Shown: piece after piece, positions 56,386 to 64,000 of the stretch
Position numbering within the stretch: position 1 is the first letter of the stretch
Layout of the letters: every line of letters starts with the position of its first letter
Notes under the pieces: model-generated
What the model saw: only the letters and a program-made list of their open reading frames with translations
The model's database searches: none
What the model was told of the DNA's origin: nothing
Translations under genes and position numbers: made by a program
Source: Pseudoscardovia suis
GTDB lineage: Bacteria; Actinomycetota; Actinomycetes; Actinomycetales; Bifidobacteriaceae
Direction of reading: 5' to 3'
DNA: 64,000 nucleotides
Assembly (NCBI RefSeq): GCF_002797875.1
Contig: NZ_PGFC01000004.1
Span: 124,001-188,000, forward strand

Positions 56386-57909
56386 ATGAAACAGGACGAG
56401 GCATTGCAGATCATGAACGCCGGTGCATCGGTGTTTCTCACCGGCGCGCCGGGTGCGGGCAAGACCTATGTGCTCAACAAGTTCGTGAAACACGCCCGCG
56501 CGACGGGGCGCACGGTGTCCGTCACAGCAACCACGGGCATCGCCGCCACGCACATCGATGGTCAGACCATCCACTCGTGGAGCGGCATTGGCGTGGCGCA
56601 GGCACCCAGCGAGGCGCTCATTCGTCGCATACGCTCGTTCCGTCGCAAGGCGTTGCAAGGTGCTGACGTGCTCATCATCGATGAAGTGTCGATGATGCCC
56701 GCCTGGCAGTTTGACCTTGTGGATCAAGTGTGCCGTGCCGTGCGACGCGACCATAACGAGCCGTTCGGCGGGCTGCAAGTGATTGTTTCCGGCGATCTGT
56801 TCCAACTGCCGCCCGTCGTGTCTTCACAGCGCAACCGATTCGTGATGGAACATGATGACGAAGTCATGGAATTTCGCAAGGGGTACTCGGACGCCGGCCT
56901 CGATCCGGACGGTTTCATCACCCAGTCCTTCGCATGGCGCGACTTGGGTGCCGCAGTGTGCTATCTCACCGAGCAGCACAGGCAGGATGTCGGTGATCTG
57001 CTGCGCGTGCTCACGCATATCCGTGAGGGGCGCGTGACGCCTGAAGACAACGATGCATTGCTGTCACGCGTGCGTTCCGCGCCTGCGAATTCGTCCGCAG
57101 TGCGGCTGTATCCGACGAATCGACAGGCTGACCAGCTCAATGACATGCGCTTGCATCAGCTCACAGGAATGCCGCGCGTCTACACGGCGACCGCTACTGG
57201 TTCTCCCACGATCGTGCAGCATCTGAAGCGTTCGATGCTCGCCCCCGAGCAGCTGGTGCTCAAAGAGGGCGCTGCGGTGATGGCGCTGCGCAACGACACC
57301 GAACACCGCTACGTCAATGGGTCGCTCGGCGTGGTAATCGGTTTTGGCAGCCGCCTCAAGAACCGTGAGACGCAGCCGGACGCCGGGGCGCCGGTCGTGC
57401 GTTTCGAAAACGGCAACACGGTCACGATGCAGCCAGCGGATTGGGAAGTGACCGACAATGATGCGGTGCTCGCATCCGTGTCGCAGATTCCGTTGCGCTG
57501 CGCATGGGGCATCACGATCCACAAGTCGCAGGGCATGACGCTCGACGCCGCCGTCATGGACCTGCGTCGCGCGTTTGCGCCCGGCATGGGATACGTGGCG
57601 CTTTCCCGCGTGGAGTCGATGGACGGACTGTATCTCGAAGGATTGGGACCGCGTGCCTATGACGTGAGCGACGAGGCGATGCGCATTGACTCTGAACTGG
57701 CGCAGCGTTCCCAAGAGGCGCTCGAAACGCTTCACGGCGTGGGCGCCATCGCACTCACCCGTCCCACGCGATCGGCAGGAAGCGCTGACGGCAGCGGAAA
57801 GACTCACGGTGGCACAACCGCAAACGGCAAATCCGGGGCTGCTGGCAATGGCGGTGCCGACGCTGAGGATGAATTTTCACAAGGTTTTTCACAAGGCACG
57901 CTGTTCTGA
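56386..57909 (+). CDS. Pif1/RecD-like superfamily 1B DNA helicase
   Basis: 507 residues from the ATG at 56386 (GCGGGAGTGGA upstream; an in-frame ATG at 56341 would add 15 residues). Helicase motifs: Walker A TGAPGAGKTYVLN, Ia ATTGIAATHIDG, II LIIDEVSMM, III SGDLFQLPPV, then LTEQHRQ, and VI-type ITIHKSQGMTLD with YVALSRVESMDGL. Pif1-like enzymes unwind DNA 5'-3' in replication and repair. A 50-residue Gly/Ser-rich tail ending FSQGFSQGTLF is unusual and may be a protein-binding tip. Confidence 0.88.
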   Translation: MKQDEALQIMNAGASVFLTGAPGAGKTYVLNKFVKHARATGRTVSVTATTGIAATHIDGQTIHSWSGIGVAQAPSEALIRRIRSFRRKALQGADVLIIDEVSMMPAWQFDLVDQVCRAVRRDHNEPFGGLQVIVSGDLFQLPPVVSSQRNRFVMEHDDEVMEFRKGYSDAGLDPDGFITQSFAWRDLGAAVCYLTEQHRQDVGDLLRVLTHIREGRVTPEDNDALLSRVRSAPANSSAVRLYPTNRQADQLNDMRLHQLTGMPRVYTATATGSPTIVQHLKRSMLAPEQLVLKEGAAVMALRNDTEHRYVNGSLGVVIGFGSRLKNRETQPDAGAPVVRFENGNTVTMQPADWEVTDNDAVLASVSQIPLRCAWGITIHKSQGMTLDAAVMDLRRAFAPGMGYVALSRVESMDGLYLEGLGPRAYDVSDEAMRIDSELAQRSQEALETLHGVGAIALTRPTRSAGSADGSGKTHGGTTANGKSGAAGNGGADAEDEFSQGFSQGTLF

Positions 57910-58089
57910 TTAATACCGGTATGTGCGGTATCGTGGCAACGACTGACATGCGTCAGAGTACGTCGGCTCATGCCGGCGGCATGCTGGCGCTGTCGTTGGC
58001 ACGCTCCGGTGGTCTGCGGATGCCCCGGCTGCCTTTCATCCATTACCCCCATCCGCCACACATACCCGTATCAGGTTCGGGAGGCACTC

Positions 58090-58695
58090 ATGCAGCTTGA
58101 CGCCGTGGCACCGGTCACCTTTGGGCTTATCGCAGTCAATGTCATCGTGTTCGTGATAGAGACGCTTGCCGGCGGCTCCACGAGCCTTCCCGTCGCACTT
58201 CGCTTCGGCGCCATGACCGTGCGCGACCTGCAGCGCGGGCAATGGTGGAGGCTGTTCACGTCGATGTTCGTGCACTTTGGTTTCGTCCATCTCATCTGCA
58301 ACATGATGTCGTTGTATTACCTGGGCGAGGTGCTTGAGCAGAGCATGGGGTCGAGCATCATGGGCGGCTCGCAGTTCGTGCTCGTCGTTTACATATGCGC
58401 GGGTCTGCTGGGCAACCTCCTGACGTGGGCGGTGCAGCAGGGGCAGCGGCAATACAATGTCGTGTCGGCAGGAGCGTCCGGCGCCATCTGTGGTCTTCTG
58501 GGCGTGTATGTGGCGATGCTCATGGTGCCGGTGTTGCGTGACTACATGAACGTGCAGGGCATCATCGCTAACGTCGTGCTGTGCTTGGCGCCGGGCATGA
58601 CGAACAAAAGCATCAACATGTGGGCGCATCTGGGAGGCCTCATTGCCGGGTTCCTGCTGGGAATGGGGTATTTCACCGTGCTGTTCGGCAGGTGA
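58090..58695 (+). CDS. Rhomboid family intramembrane serine protease
   Basis: 201 residues; GGGAGGCACTC precedes the ATG at 58090. Six membrane segments; the catalytic Ser in SAGASGAICGLLG and His in INMWAHLGGLIAGFLLG are present, along with the oxyanion-side HFGFVHLICNMMSLYYLG. It cleaves membrane-spanning substrates; none can be named here. Confidence 0.92.
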   Translation: MQLDAVAPVTFGLIAVNVIVFVIETLAGGSTSLPVALRFGAMTVRDLQRGQWWRLFTSMFVHFGFVHLICNMMSLYYLGEVLEQSMGSSIMGGSQFVLVVYICAGLLGNLLTWAVQQGQRQYNVVSAGASGAICGLLGVYVAMLMVPVLRDYMNVQGIIANVVLCLAPGMTNKSINMWAHLGGLIAGFLLGMGYFTVLFGR

Positions 58696-58881
58696 GACGG
58701 CTGTGCTGCTTGGTGGGGCGGCATCGCCGTGCTGCTTGGTGGGTGAGGTTGCTGCGTTGCTTGGTGGGTGACATGACTGTTCTCCCGGTGTGCGAACGCC
58801 CGGCGCAAGGCTTGGTCCGACGTTCGCCGAGGCAAGAATCCGCCGGCTATTGTTGTCACGCAACATGAATACTCTGAACGT
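58696..58881. repeat. Short tandem GTGCTGCTTGGTGGG repeats
   Basis: Three to four imperfect copies of (G)CTGCTTGGTGGG(T/C) occur at about 58704-58770 before proS. No gene or terminator is clear. Confidence 0.5.
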
Positions 58882-60705
58882 ATGAGCTCAGAAGTAATGA
58901 GAATGTCCACCCTCTTTTTGCGCACGCTGCGCGACAATCCGGCGGATGCCGACGTCGATTCCGCAAAGCTGCTGACGCGCGCCGGATACATCCGCAAGAT
59001 CGCCCCTGGTCTGTATTCCTGGCTGCCGCTGGGCCTCAAGGTCCTCAACCGCATTGAGTCGGTGATTCGCGAAGAAATGGCATCCATCGGCGCACAGGAA
59101 GTGCACTTCCCCGAAATGGTGCCGCGCGCCCCGTATGAAGCGACCCACCGTTGGGAGGAATACGGCGAGAACATCTTCCGTTTCAAGGATCGCCACGGCC
59201 AGGATTACCTGCTCGCGCCCACCCATGAGGAAATGTTCACGCTCATGGTCAAGGACATGTATTCGTCCTACAAGGACCTGCCTGTCACGCTCTACCAGAT
59301 CCAAAACAAGTATCGTGATGAATTCCGCCCGCGTGCAGGTCTGATTCGTGGCCGTCAGTTCATCATGAAGGACGCCTATTCGTTCACCATCGACAAGGAA
59401 GGCCTTGTCAAGTGCTATGACGAGGAACGCGCCGCATATCGCCGCGTGTTCGACCGTCTTGGCGTCAAGTACGAGATCGTGCATGCGATTTCCGGCCCGA
59501 TGGGCGGTTCCGAATCCGAGGAATTCCTCGCGCCGCTCGCCATCGGCGAAGATACGTTTGCTAAGTCCCCGTCCGGCAAGGCATGGAACGTCGAGGCGCT
59601 CAGCACCACCACCCCCGATCCTGTGGATTTTGCGAACACGCCTGCCGCCACTGTGCGTCCGACTCCGGATGCCGAGAAGCTTTCGGGCATGATCAAGACG
59701 GCGAATGAAAAGTATCCGCGTGAGGACGGCCGTTCTTGGCAAGAGAGCGATATTCTCAAGAATTTCGTCATCGCAGTCAAGCACCCCGAGGACGATGACC
59801 ACAAGGAGCCGTGGCGCGAGATTGTGGCGATTGGTGTGCCCGGCGACCGCCAGGTCGACATGAAGCGACTTGAGGCGAACTTCGCTCCCTGCGAGATTGA
59901 AGAAGCGACCGACGAGGACCTGAAGAAGCATCCCGAGCTGGTGCCTGGCTACATCGGCCCGATGGTGCTTGGTCCGCAGGCTCGCCGCGAGGGTTCCGGC
60001 ATCGCCGAGCCCGTCAAGTACCTGCTTGACGCGCATATCGCGCGTGGCAGCGCATGGTTCACCGGTGCCGACAAGGACGGCGAGGACTATTACGACCTCG
60101 TGTGGGGCCGCGACTTCGAAGCCGATGGCATTGTTGAGGCCGTGCAGGTGCGCGACGGCGACATGAGCCCTGATGGCTCTGGCCCGCTGAGCTTCGAACG
60201 CGGTGTGGAGATCGGTCAGGTGTTCCAGCTGGGACTCAAGTATTCCAACGCGCTGGGTCTCAATGTGCTCGACCAGAACGGCAAGTCCGTGCCTGTGTGG
60301 ATGGGCTGCTACGGCATTGGCGTTTCCCGCGTGATGGCGTGCATCGCCGAGTTCCACCACGACGAGCGTGGCTTGGCATGGCCGGTCGTTGTGGCGCCCG
60401 CTCAGGTGCACGTGGTCGCCACTGGCAAGGATCCCAAGGCGTTCGACGCCGCCGACAAGCTGGTGGACGAGCTGCACGACGCTGGCATCGATGTGCTGTA
60501 TGACGACCGCACCGGCAAGGTGAGCCCCGGCGTCAAGTTCAAGGATGCTGAGCTCATCGGTGTGCCGCTTGTTGTTGTGGTTGGTCGCGATACCGTGAAC
60601 AACGGCACGATCGAGATTCGTGACCGTGACGGTTCCAACGACGAGGCGGTGCCTGTCGAGCAGGCTGCGGCGCGCATCCGTGAGCGCGTGGCTGCGCTCA
60701 AGTAG
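58882..60705 (+). CDS. proS: Prolyl-tRNA synthetase, bacterial type with editing domain
   Basis: 607 residues. Class II motifs: LLTRAGYIRKIAPGLYSWLPLG, motif 2 KYRDEFRPRAGLIRGRQF, motif 3 GCYGIGVSRVMACIAE. The insertion between motifs 2 and 3 (about 225-420) is the bacterial Ala-tRNA editing domain. The C-terminal anticodon-binding domain includes VLYDDRTGKVSPGVKFKDAELIG. Ligates proline to tRNA-Pro. Confidence 0.97.
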   Translation: MSSEVMRMSTLFLRTLRDNPADADVDSAKLLTRAGYIRKIAPGLYSWLPLGLKVLNRIESVIREEMASIGAQEVHFPEMVPRAPYEATHRWEEYGENIFRFKDRHGQDYLLAPTHEEMFTLMVKDMYSSYKDLPVTLYQIQNKYRDEFRPRAGLIRGRQFIMKDAYSFTIDKEGLVKCYDEERAAYRRVFDRLGVKYEIVHAISGPMGGSESEEFLAPLAIGEDTFAKSPSGKAWNVEALSTTTPDPVDFANTPAATVRPTPDAEKLSGMIKTANEKYPREDGRSWQESDILKNFVIAVKHPEDDDHKEPWREIVAIGVPGDRQVDMKRLEANFAPCEIEEATDEDLKKHPELVPGYIGPMVLGPQARREGSGIAEPVKYLLDAHIARGSAWFTGADKDGEDYYDLVWGRDFEADGIVEAVQVRDGDMSPDGSGPLSFERGVEIGQVFQLGLKYSNALGLNVLDQNGKSVPVWMGCYGIGVSRVMACIAEFHHDERGLAWPVVVAPAQVHVVATGKDPKAFDAADKLVDELHDAGIDVLYDDRTGKVSPGVKFKDAELIGVPLVVVVGRDTVNNGTIEIRDRDGSNDEAVPVEQAAARIRERVAALK

Positions 60706-60802
60706 GCGCCGCGCGCGACGGCCGCGGTGACGGCTGTCGGCGGTGCGTGCGGTGGCCGGTGCGCGGTGCACGCGTGATCCGCACCGCCTGTGACGTGGAG
60801 GA

Positions 60803-61270
60803 GTCGCCGAAGACGGAGGTTAGGATCCTGTTTTGAGGGTCTGTAACTTCCGTCTTCGGCGACTTTTTGATTTGTCGCCGATGGTGGAGGTTTGGCCCCC
60901 ATTTTTGGTGTGCGTAACCTCCGTATTCGGCGAGTGGTTTATTGGGTCGCCGATGACGGAGGCTTGGGGTCTGTTTTGGAGAGTTGTAACCTCCGTCTTC
61001 GGCGAATCCTGGATTTGTCGCCGATGGTGGAGGTTTGGCCCCCATTTTTGGTGTGTGTAACCTCCGTCTTCGGCGAGTTGTGGATAGGGTCGCCGAAGAT
61101 GGAGGTTAGGGGTTCATTTTGGAGGTCTGTAACTTCCGTCTTCGGCGAATCCTGGATTTGTCGCCGATGGTGGAGGTTTGGGCGGGGTGGGTGAACCGTC
61201 TAACTTCCGTTTTCGGCGGTTGGTGGATGGGGTCGCCGATGGTGGAGGTTAGACGGTTCATTTGATGCGC
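60803..61270. repeat. Seven tandem 71/72-bp hairpin repeats downstream of proS
   Basis: Units start (GTCGCCGA) at 60803, 60874, 60946, 61017, 61089, 61160 and 61232: spacings alternate 71, 72, 71, 72, 71, 72. Most units are long inverted repeats, GTCGCCGAAGACGGAGGTTA pairing with TAACTTCCGTCTTCGGCGA around a 20-25-base G/T-rich loop. Odd and even units differ consistently, giving a 143-bp dimer. The first is followed by CTTTTT and may terminate proS. No gene lies between 60706 and 61572. Confidence 0.92.
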
Positions 61271-61572
61271 GGTGGCGTGCCTGAATCCTGAATGTAGTCT
61301 GAAAGAATCCAAAAAATGAGGGAAGTTGTCCACAGGGGTGATTCGCACAAGGGAAGACGGTCCACATTGGTCAAATAACCGTCGGTGTTTGGATAAAATG
61401 CGCGATAGTGGTGTCACCTTCCGCGGCAGGTTGGTGTGGTGATTCGCATCGCGTTCCCTGGCCGCACTGGTGCTGGCGCGGGAGGTGCTCCGCACCGACA
61501 GGCGTTGCGGAGTCTTGGGTTGGTGGCAATTCCGGCTCGCGTCAGGCGGTCGGATGGAATGAAAGGAATGCC

Positions 61573-62046
61573 ATGGTCCAGCAGTCTACAGTGACGGTGA
61601 CCGGATATGTGGGTGCCGATCCCAAGATGCTTGGGGAAGGCGAGGGCAAGGTGCCTTGCTGTGTGTTTCGTGTGGCAAGCACGCGCCGGTATTTTAACCG
61701 CAAGGATGGCAGGTGGGAGGATCTTCCCACCACGTGGATGCAGGTGCGCACTTACCGTAGTCTGGCGCTCAACATCAAGGATTCCATCTCGCGCGGAGAT
61801 CCTGTGATTGTTAATGGTCAGTTGACTTCCGACAGTTGGAAGGACTCTCAAGGCAATACGCGGACGGCGCTGTCCATAGAGGCACAGTCTGTCGGGCATG
61901 ATTTGAGCCGTGGGGTGGCACGATTCCAGCGTATGGCGCCATCCGACCGTGAGGATGGGAGTGCCATTCGTCGCACGGATGCCCCTCATGATGCACAGCA
62001 GCAGAATCCTGAATTTGAAGATGAGGACCAGGAGGCTCAGTTCTGA
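61573..62046 (+). CDS. ssb: Single-stranded DNA-binding protein
   Basis: 157 residues; GAAAGGAATGCC precedes the ATG at 61573. OB-fold with TVTVTGYVGADPKML, CCVFRVASTRRYFNRKDGRW, TTWMQVRTYRSLALNIKDSI and GDPVIVNGQLTSDSW. The C-terminus ends EFEDEDQEAQF, acidic but lacking the classic DDDIPF tip, so it is probably a secondary Ssb paralogue rather than the replisome one. Confidence 0.88.
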   Translation: MVQQSTVTVTGYVGADPKMLGEGEGKVPCCVFRVASTRRYFNRKDGRWEDLPTTWMQVRTYRSLALNIKDSISRGDPVIVNGQLTSDSWKDSQGNTRTALSIEAQSVGHDLSRGVARFQRMAPSDREDGSAIRRTDAPHDAQQQNPEFEDEDQEAQF

Positions 62047-62076
62047 AGATAGGGAAGCGTGATTGACAAAGCCCGT

Positions 62077-62420
62077 TGCAGCTGGTCATGTGAGTGCAGA
62101 TGGTTAGTGAATGTAGACGGTTAGCGAGTGCAGGCGGCTAGTGAGGTAAGTCTGTACCAAGGCCTCCGGTTGCCTACTGGCCGGTGCGTTGCAGGACGGG
62201 TGTTGCAGGATGGGTATAACTCGGCGGGTGTTGCAGGCAGGTGTAGCTGGACAGGCGCGGCTCATCTAGTGTGTTGATCAGCGGGTGTCGCCGGCGGATG
62301 TTGCCGGCGGGTATCGCTTGGCAGGTTGCCTGCCGGGTGTCACTCGGTAGGTGTTGCCGGCTGGGCGTTGCCAGGTGGATGCCGCTCGGTAGCACCCGAC
62401 CGACGGGTGAACGCTGGTTC
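62077..62420. repeat. Short-period minisatellite-like repeats
   Basis: 62077-62160 has imperfect 15-17-bp GTGCAGACGGTTAGCGA-like units; 62180-62420 has many imperfect copies of GGCGGGTGTTGC(C/A)GG with a 15-18-bp period. The gene-free interval is 62047-62563. Confidence 0.7.
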
Positions 62421-62563
62421 GCCGTATGGCTGGGTCGTCCCACGGGACTATCGCGCAGCCATACGGTTGATGATTACTGGTTGCATGTTCAATCGACAGT
62501 CAACCAATCAGACGGCCGCGCGTAAGTCCCCGTGGGTGGGCGTTGCCTGCGCGTTGCTTGGCG

Positions 62564-64000
62564 TTACCAGATGCGCACGCGTTCGCTGGGATCCAGCCAC
62601 ATTGCATCGCTTGGCTGCACGCCGAAGGCATCGTAGAAGAGATCGACATTGCGCACGATTCCGTTGACGCGGAATTCCGCGGGCGAATGCGGATCTATCT
62701 GCAGGAATTGCTCGGCGAGCTCGTTGCGCGTCTTGCTGCGCCAGATTTGCGCGTAGCTGAGGAAGAAACGCTGCACGCCGGTGAATCCGTCCATCACCGG
62801 GGCGTGTTGCAGGGCCTCGCGCACGGCGGCATCGCTGCCATCCGTGGCACCCAGCGACAATGCATAAGCCTTGAGCGCGATGTTCACGCCGCCCAAATCG
62901 CCGATGTTTTCGCCAATCGTCAAGGCTCCATTGACATGCGGCGCTTGGGCTGGCTTGCCAGCGGCCTCGTATTTCTCCACCAGTTGCAAGGGGGTGAAGG
63001 CATTGAACTGTTCGATGAGCGCGTGCGTGCGCTGTTCGAAGTTGGCGCGATCCTGCTGCGTCCACCAATCATGCAGCCTACCGTCGCCGTCATACTTGCT
63101 GCCTTGGTCATCGAAGCCATGGCCGATTTCATGGCCGATCACTGCACCAATGCCGCCATAATTGGCCGCGTCCTCTGCCTGCGGGTCAAAGAACGGCGGT
63201 TGCAGGATGGCGGCGGGGAACACAATGACGTTGAGAGTGGGCTCGTAGTAGGCGTTCACCGTCTGCGGCGTCATCAGCCATTCGTCCCTGTCCACCGGCT
63301 TGCCGGCCTTGCCCAGCTCATAGCCGTTTTCATAACGGTTTGCGGCACGCATGATATCGATCAGGCCGTCGCCTTCGTGGATGCTCAAGGCAGTGTAATC
63401 GCGCCAATGGTCGGTGTAGCCGATCTTGGCTTCGAACTTGCCGAGTTTCTCAAGCGCCTTGGCCTTCGTTTCCTCTCCCAGCCAGTCGCTGGCGCTGATG
63501 GAGGCACGGTAGGCGGCGATGAGGTTGCCCACGAGCTTCTCCATGCGCTCCTTCGACGCGGCGGGGAAGTGTCGTCGCACGTATTCACGGCCCACGTCTT
63601 CGCCGCATACGCCGTCGACAAGGCTCACGGCGCGACGCCAACGTTTGCGCTGCTCGGTGGTGCCGTGCAGCGTGCGGCCGTAGAAGTCGAAATGCGCTTG
63701 GTCGAAGGCGGCGTTGAGGTAGGTCGACCATCCGATGAGCTCATGCACGCGTGCCCACAGCTTGAGGTCGTCAAGCGATGCGGACTTCCAGAATGCCGCG
63801 ATGCCGGTGATGAAGCTAGGCTGGTGCACGATCGTGTGAGACAGAACGTCATGCAGGTTCACTGGCAGCGTGCGGGCTGTTTCGGAAGCGTCATAGGCGG
63901 ACTGCCATGCATCAACCCATTCGGCGAAATCGAATCCGTCAAGCGCCTGGACGAGCTGGTCCCAGTCGTAGGGGTTGTATGTCTTGTCTTCGTCGCGTGA
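62564..64000 (-). CDS. M13-family (neprilysin/PepO-like) metallopeptidase, 5' part outside window
   Basis: The frame is open to the right edge, so the N-terminal part is missing; 479 codons are visible. Zinc-binding HEIGH in GAVIGHEIGHGFDDQGSKYD, the third ligand in GENIGDLGGVNIALKAY, and the substrate-side NAYYEPTLNVIVFPAAIL are diagnostic for M13. The C-terminal MWLDPSERVRIW end is typical (usually CxVW-like in eukaryotic relatives). Bacterial PepO-type enzymes are usually cytoplasmic or surface oligopeptidases of about 650-700 residues. Confidence 0.95.
   Translation of the reverse strand, partial: SRDEDKTYNPYDWDQLVQALDGFDFAEWVDAWQSAYDASETARTLPVNLHDVLSHTIVHQPSFITGIAAFWKSASLDDLKLWARVHELIGWSTYLNAAFDQAHFDFYGRTLHGTTEQRKRWRRAVSLVDGVCGEDVGREYVRRHFPAASKERMEKLVGNLIAAYRASISASDWLGEETKAKALEKLGKFEAKIGYTDHWRDYTALSIHEGDGLIDIMRAANRYENGYELGKAGKPVDRDEWLMTPQTVNAYYEPTLNVIVFPAAILQPPFFDPQAEDAANYGGIGAVIGHEIGHGFDDQGSKYDGDGRLHDWWTQQDRANFEQRTHALIEQFNAFTPLQLVEKYEAAGKPAQAPHVNGALTIGENIGDLGGVNIALKAYALSLGATDGSDAAVREALQHAPVMDGFTGVQRFFLSYAQIWRSKTRNELAEQFLQIDPHSPAEFRVNGIVRNVDLFYDAFGVQPSDAMWLDPSERVRIW

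Noticed and set aside
58888-60771. Long minus-strand frame opposite proS
   Set aside because: Antisense shadow of proS with no recognisable protein motif.
62271-62667. Short frames in the minisatellite DNA near 62.3 kb
   Set aside because: They consist of repeat translations (CRRRMLPAGI, GCRSVA) without ribosome sites.

Overview
The window looks like chromosomal DNA of a high-GC Gram-positive actinobacterium, most likely a Bifidobacterium or close relative. Supporting signs are strong AAGGAG ribosome sites, the actinobacterial order rpmE-prfA-prmC ... tsaC-wecA-AtpI-like, an AmtB-PII fusion, and the styles of GuaB, ProS, Orn, Ssb and M13 peptidase. The genus is inferred from gene content only. 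No rRNA, tRNA, cas genes or transposases were seen.

Layout. (1) 0-16.1 kb is a candidate polyamine/GABA module: 4-hydroxybutyrate dehydrogenase (cut by the left edge), a PuuP-like amine permease, a nitrilase-superfamily amidohydrolase, a PucR regulator, a Sad-type succinate-semialdehyde dehydrogenase, an Lrp/AsnC regulator, a complete potABCD-like ABC importer and a class III aminotransferase. Together they could import putrescine or a related amine, transaminate it, and oxidise the semialdehyde to succinate or reduce it to 4-hydroxybutyrate. (2) 16.4-19.0 kb holds a small unknown gene and a two-gene ABC exporter. (3) 19.1-21.7 kb is rpmE-prfA-prmC. (4) 21.7-36.1 kb is an accessory island that separates prmC from tsaC. 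It carries a SUKH protein, three copies of a two-gene membrane-protein pair (A-B), a bacteriocin-type ABC system with a 22-residue peptide gene, and a 1288-residue secreted protein built from starch-binding-like (CBM26-type) modules, calcium-binding TSP3 repeats, a VWA domain and an unrecognised AT-richer C-terminus. A MacB/FtsX-type ABC pair closes it. (5) 36.1-40.4 kb is tsaC-wecA-AtpI-like-guaB. (6) 40.5-45.0 kb is nearly all tandem 74-bp palindromic repeats, split in two by a DUF559 gene. (7) 45.0-47.7 kb has amtB-PII and ppiB. (8) 47.8-53.6 kb is a second polymorphic-toxin locus: a 1218-residue CBM26/TSP3/VWA/pretoxin/nuclease-like protein between two copies of its immunity gene in inverted orientation. 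(9) 53.6-64 kb is housekeeping: a C-N hydrolase, orn, a UPF0340 protein, a Pif1-like helicase, a rhomboid protease, proS, ssb and a pepO-like peptidase cut by the right edge.

The most unusual content is the two secreted toxin-like loci sharing one modular architecture but with different C-termini and neighbours. Signs of recent rearrangement around them include a 932-bp duplication with one visible mismatch, a decayed toxin 5' end, and 1.05-kb inverted arms geometrically suited to flipping a toxin gene. At least three unrelated tandem hairpin-repeat families fill the intergenic spaces; two have units near 71-74 bp and dimeric higher-order periods. All functional statements rest on motif and pattern recognition; no database search was run.
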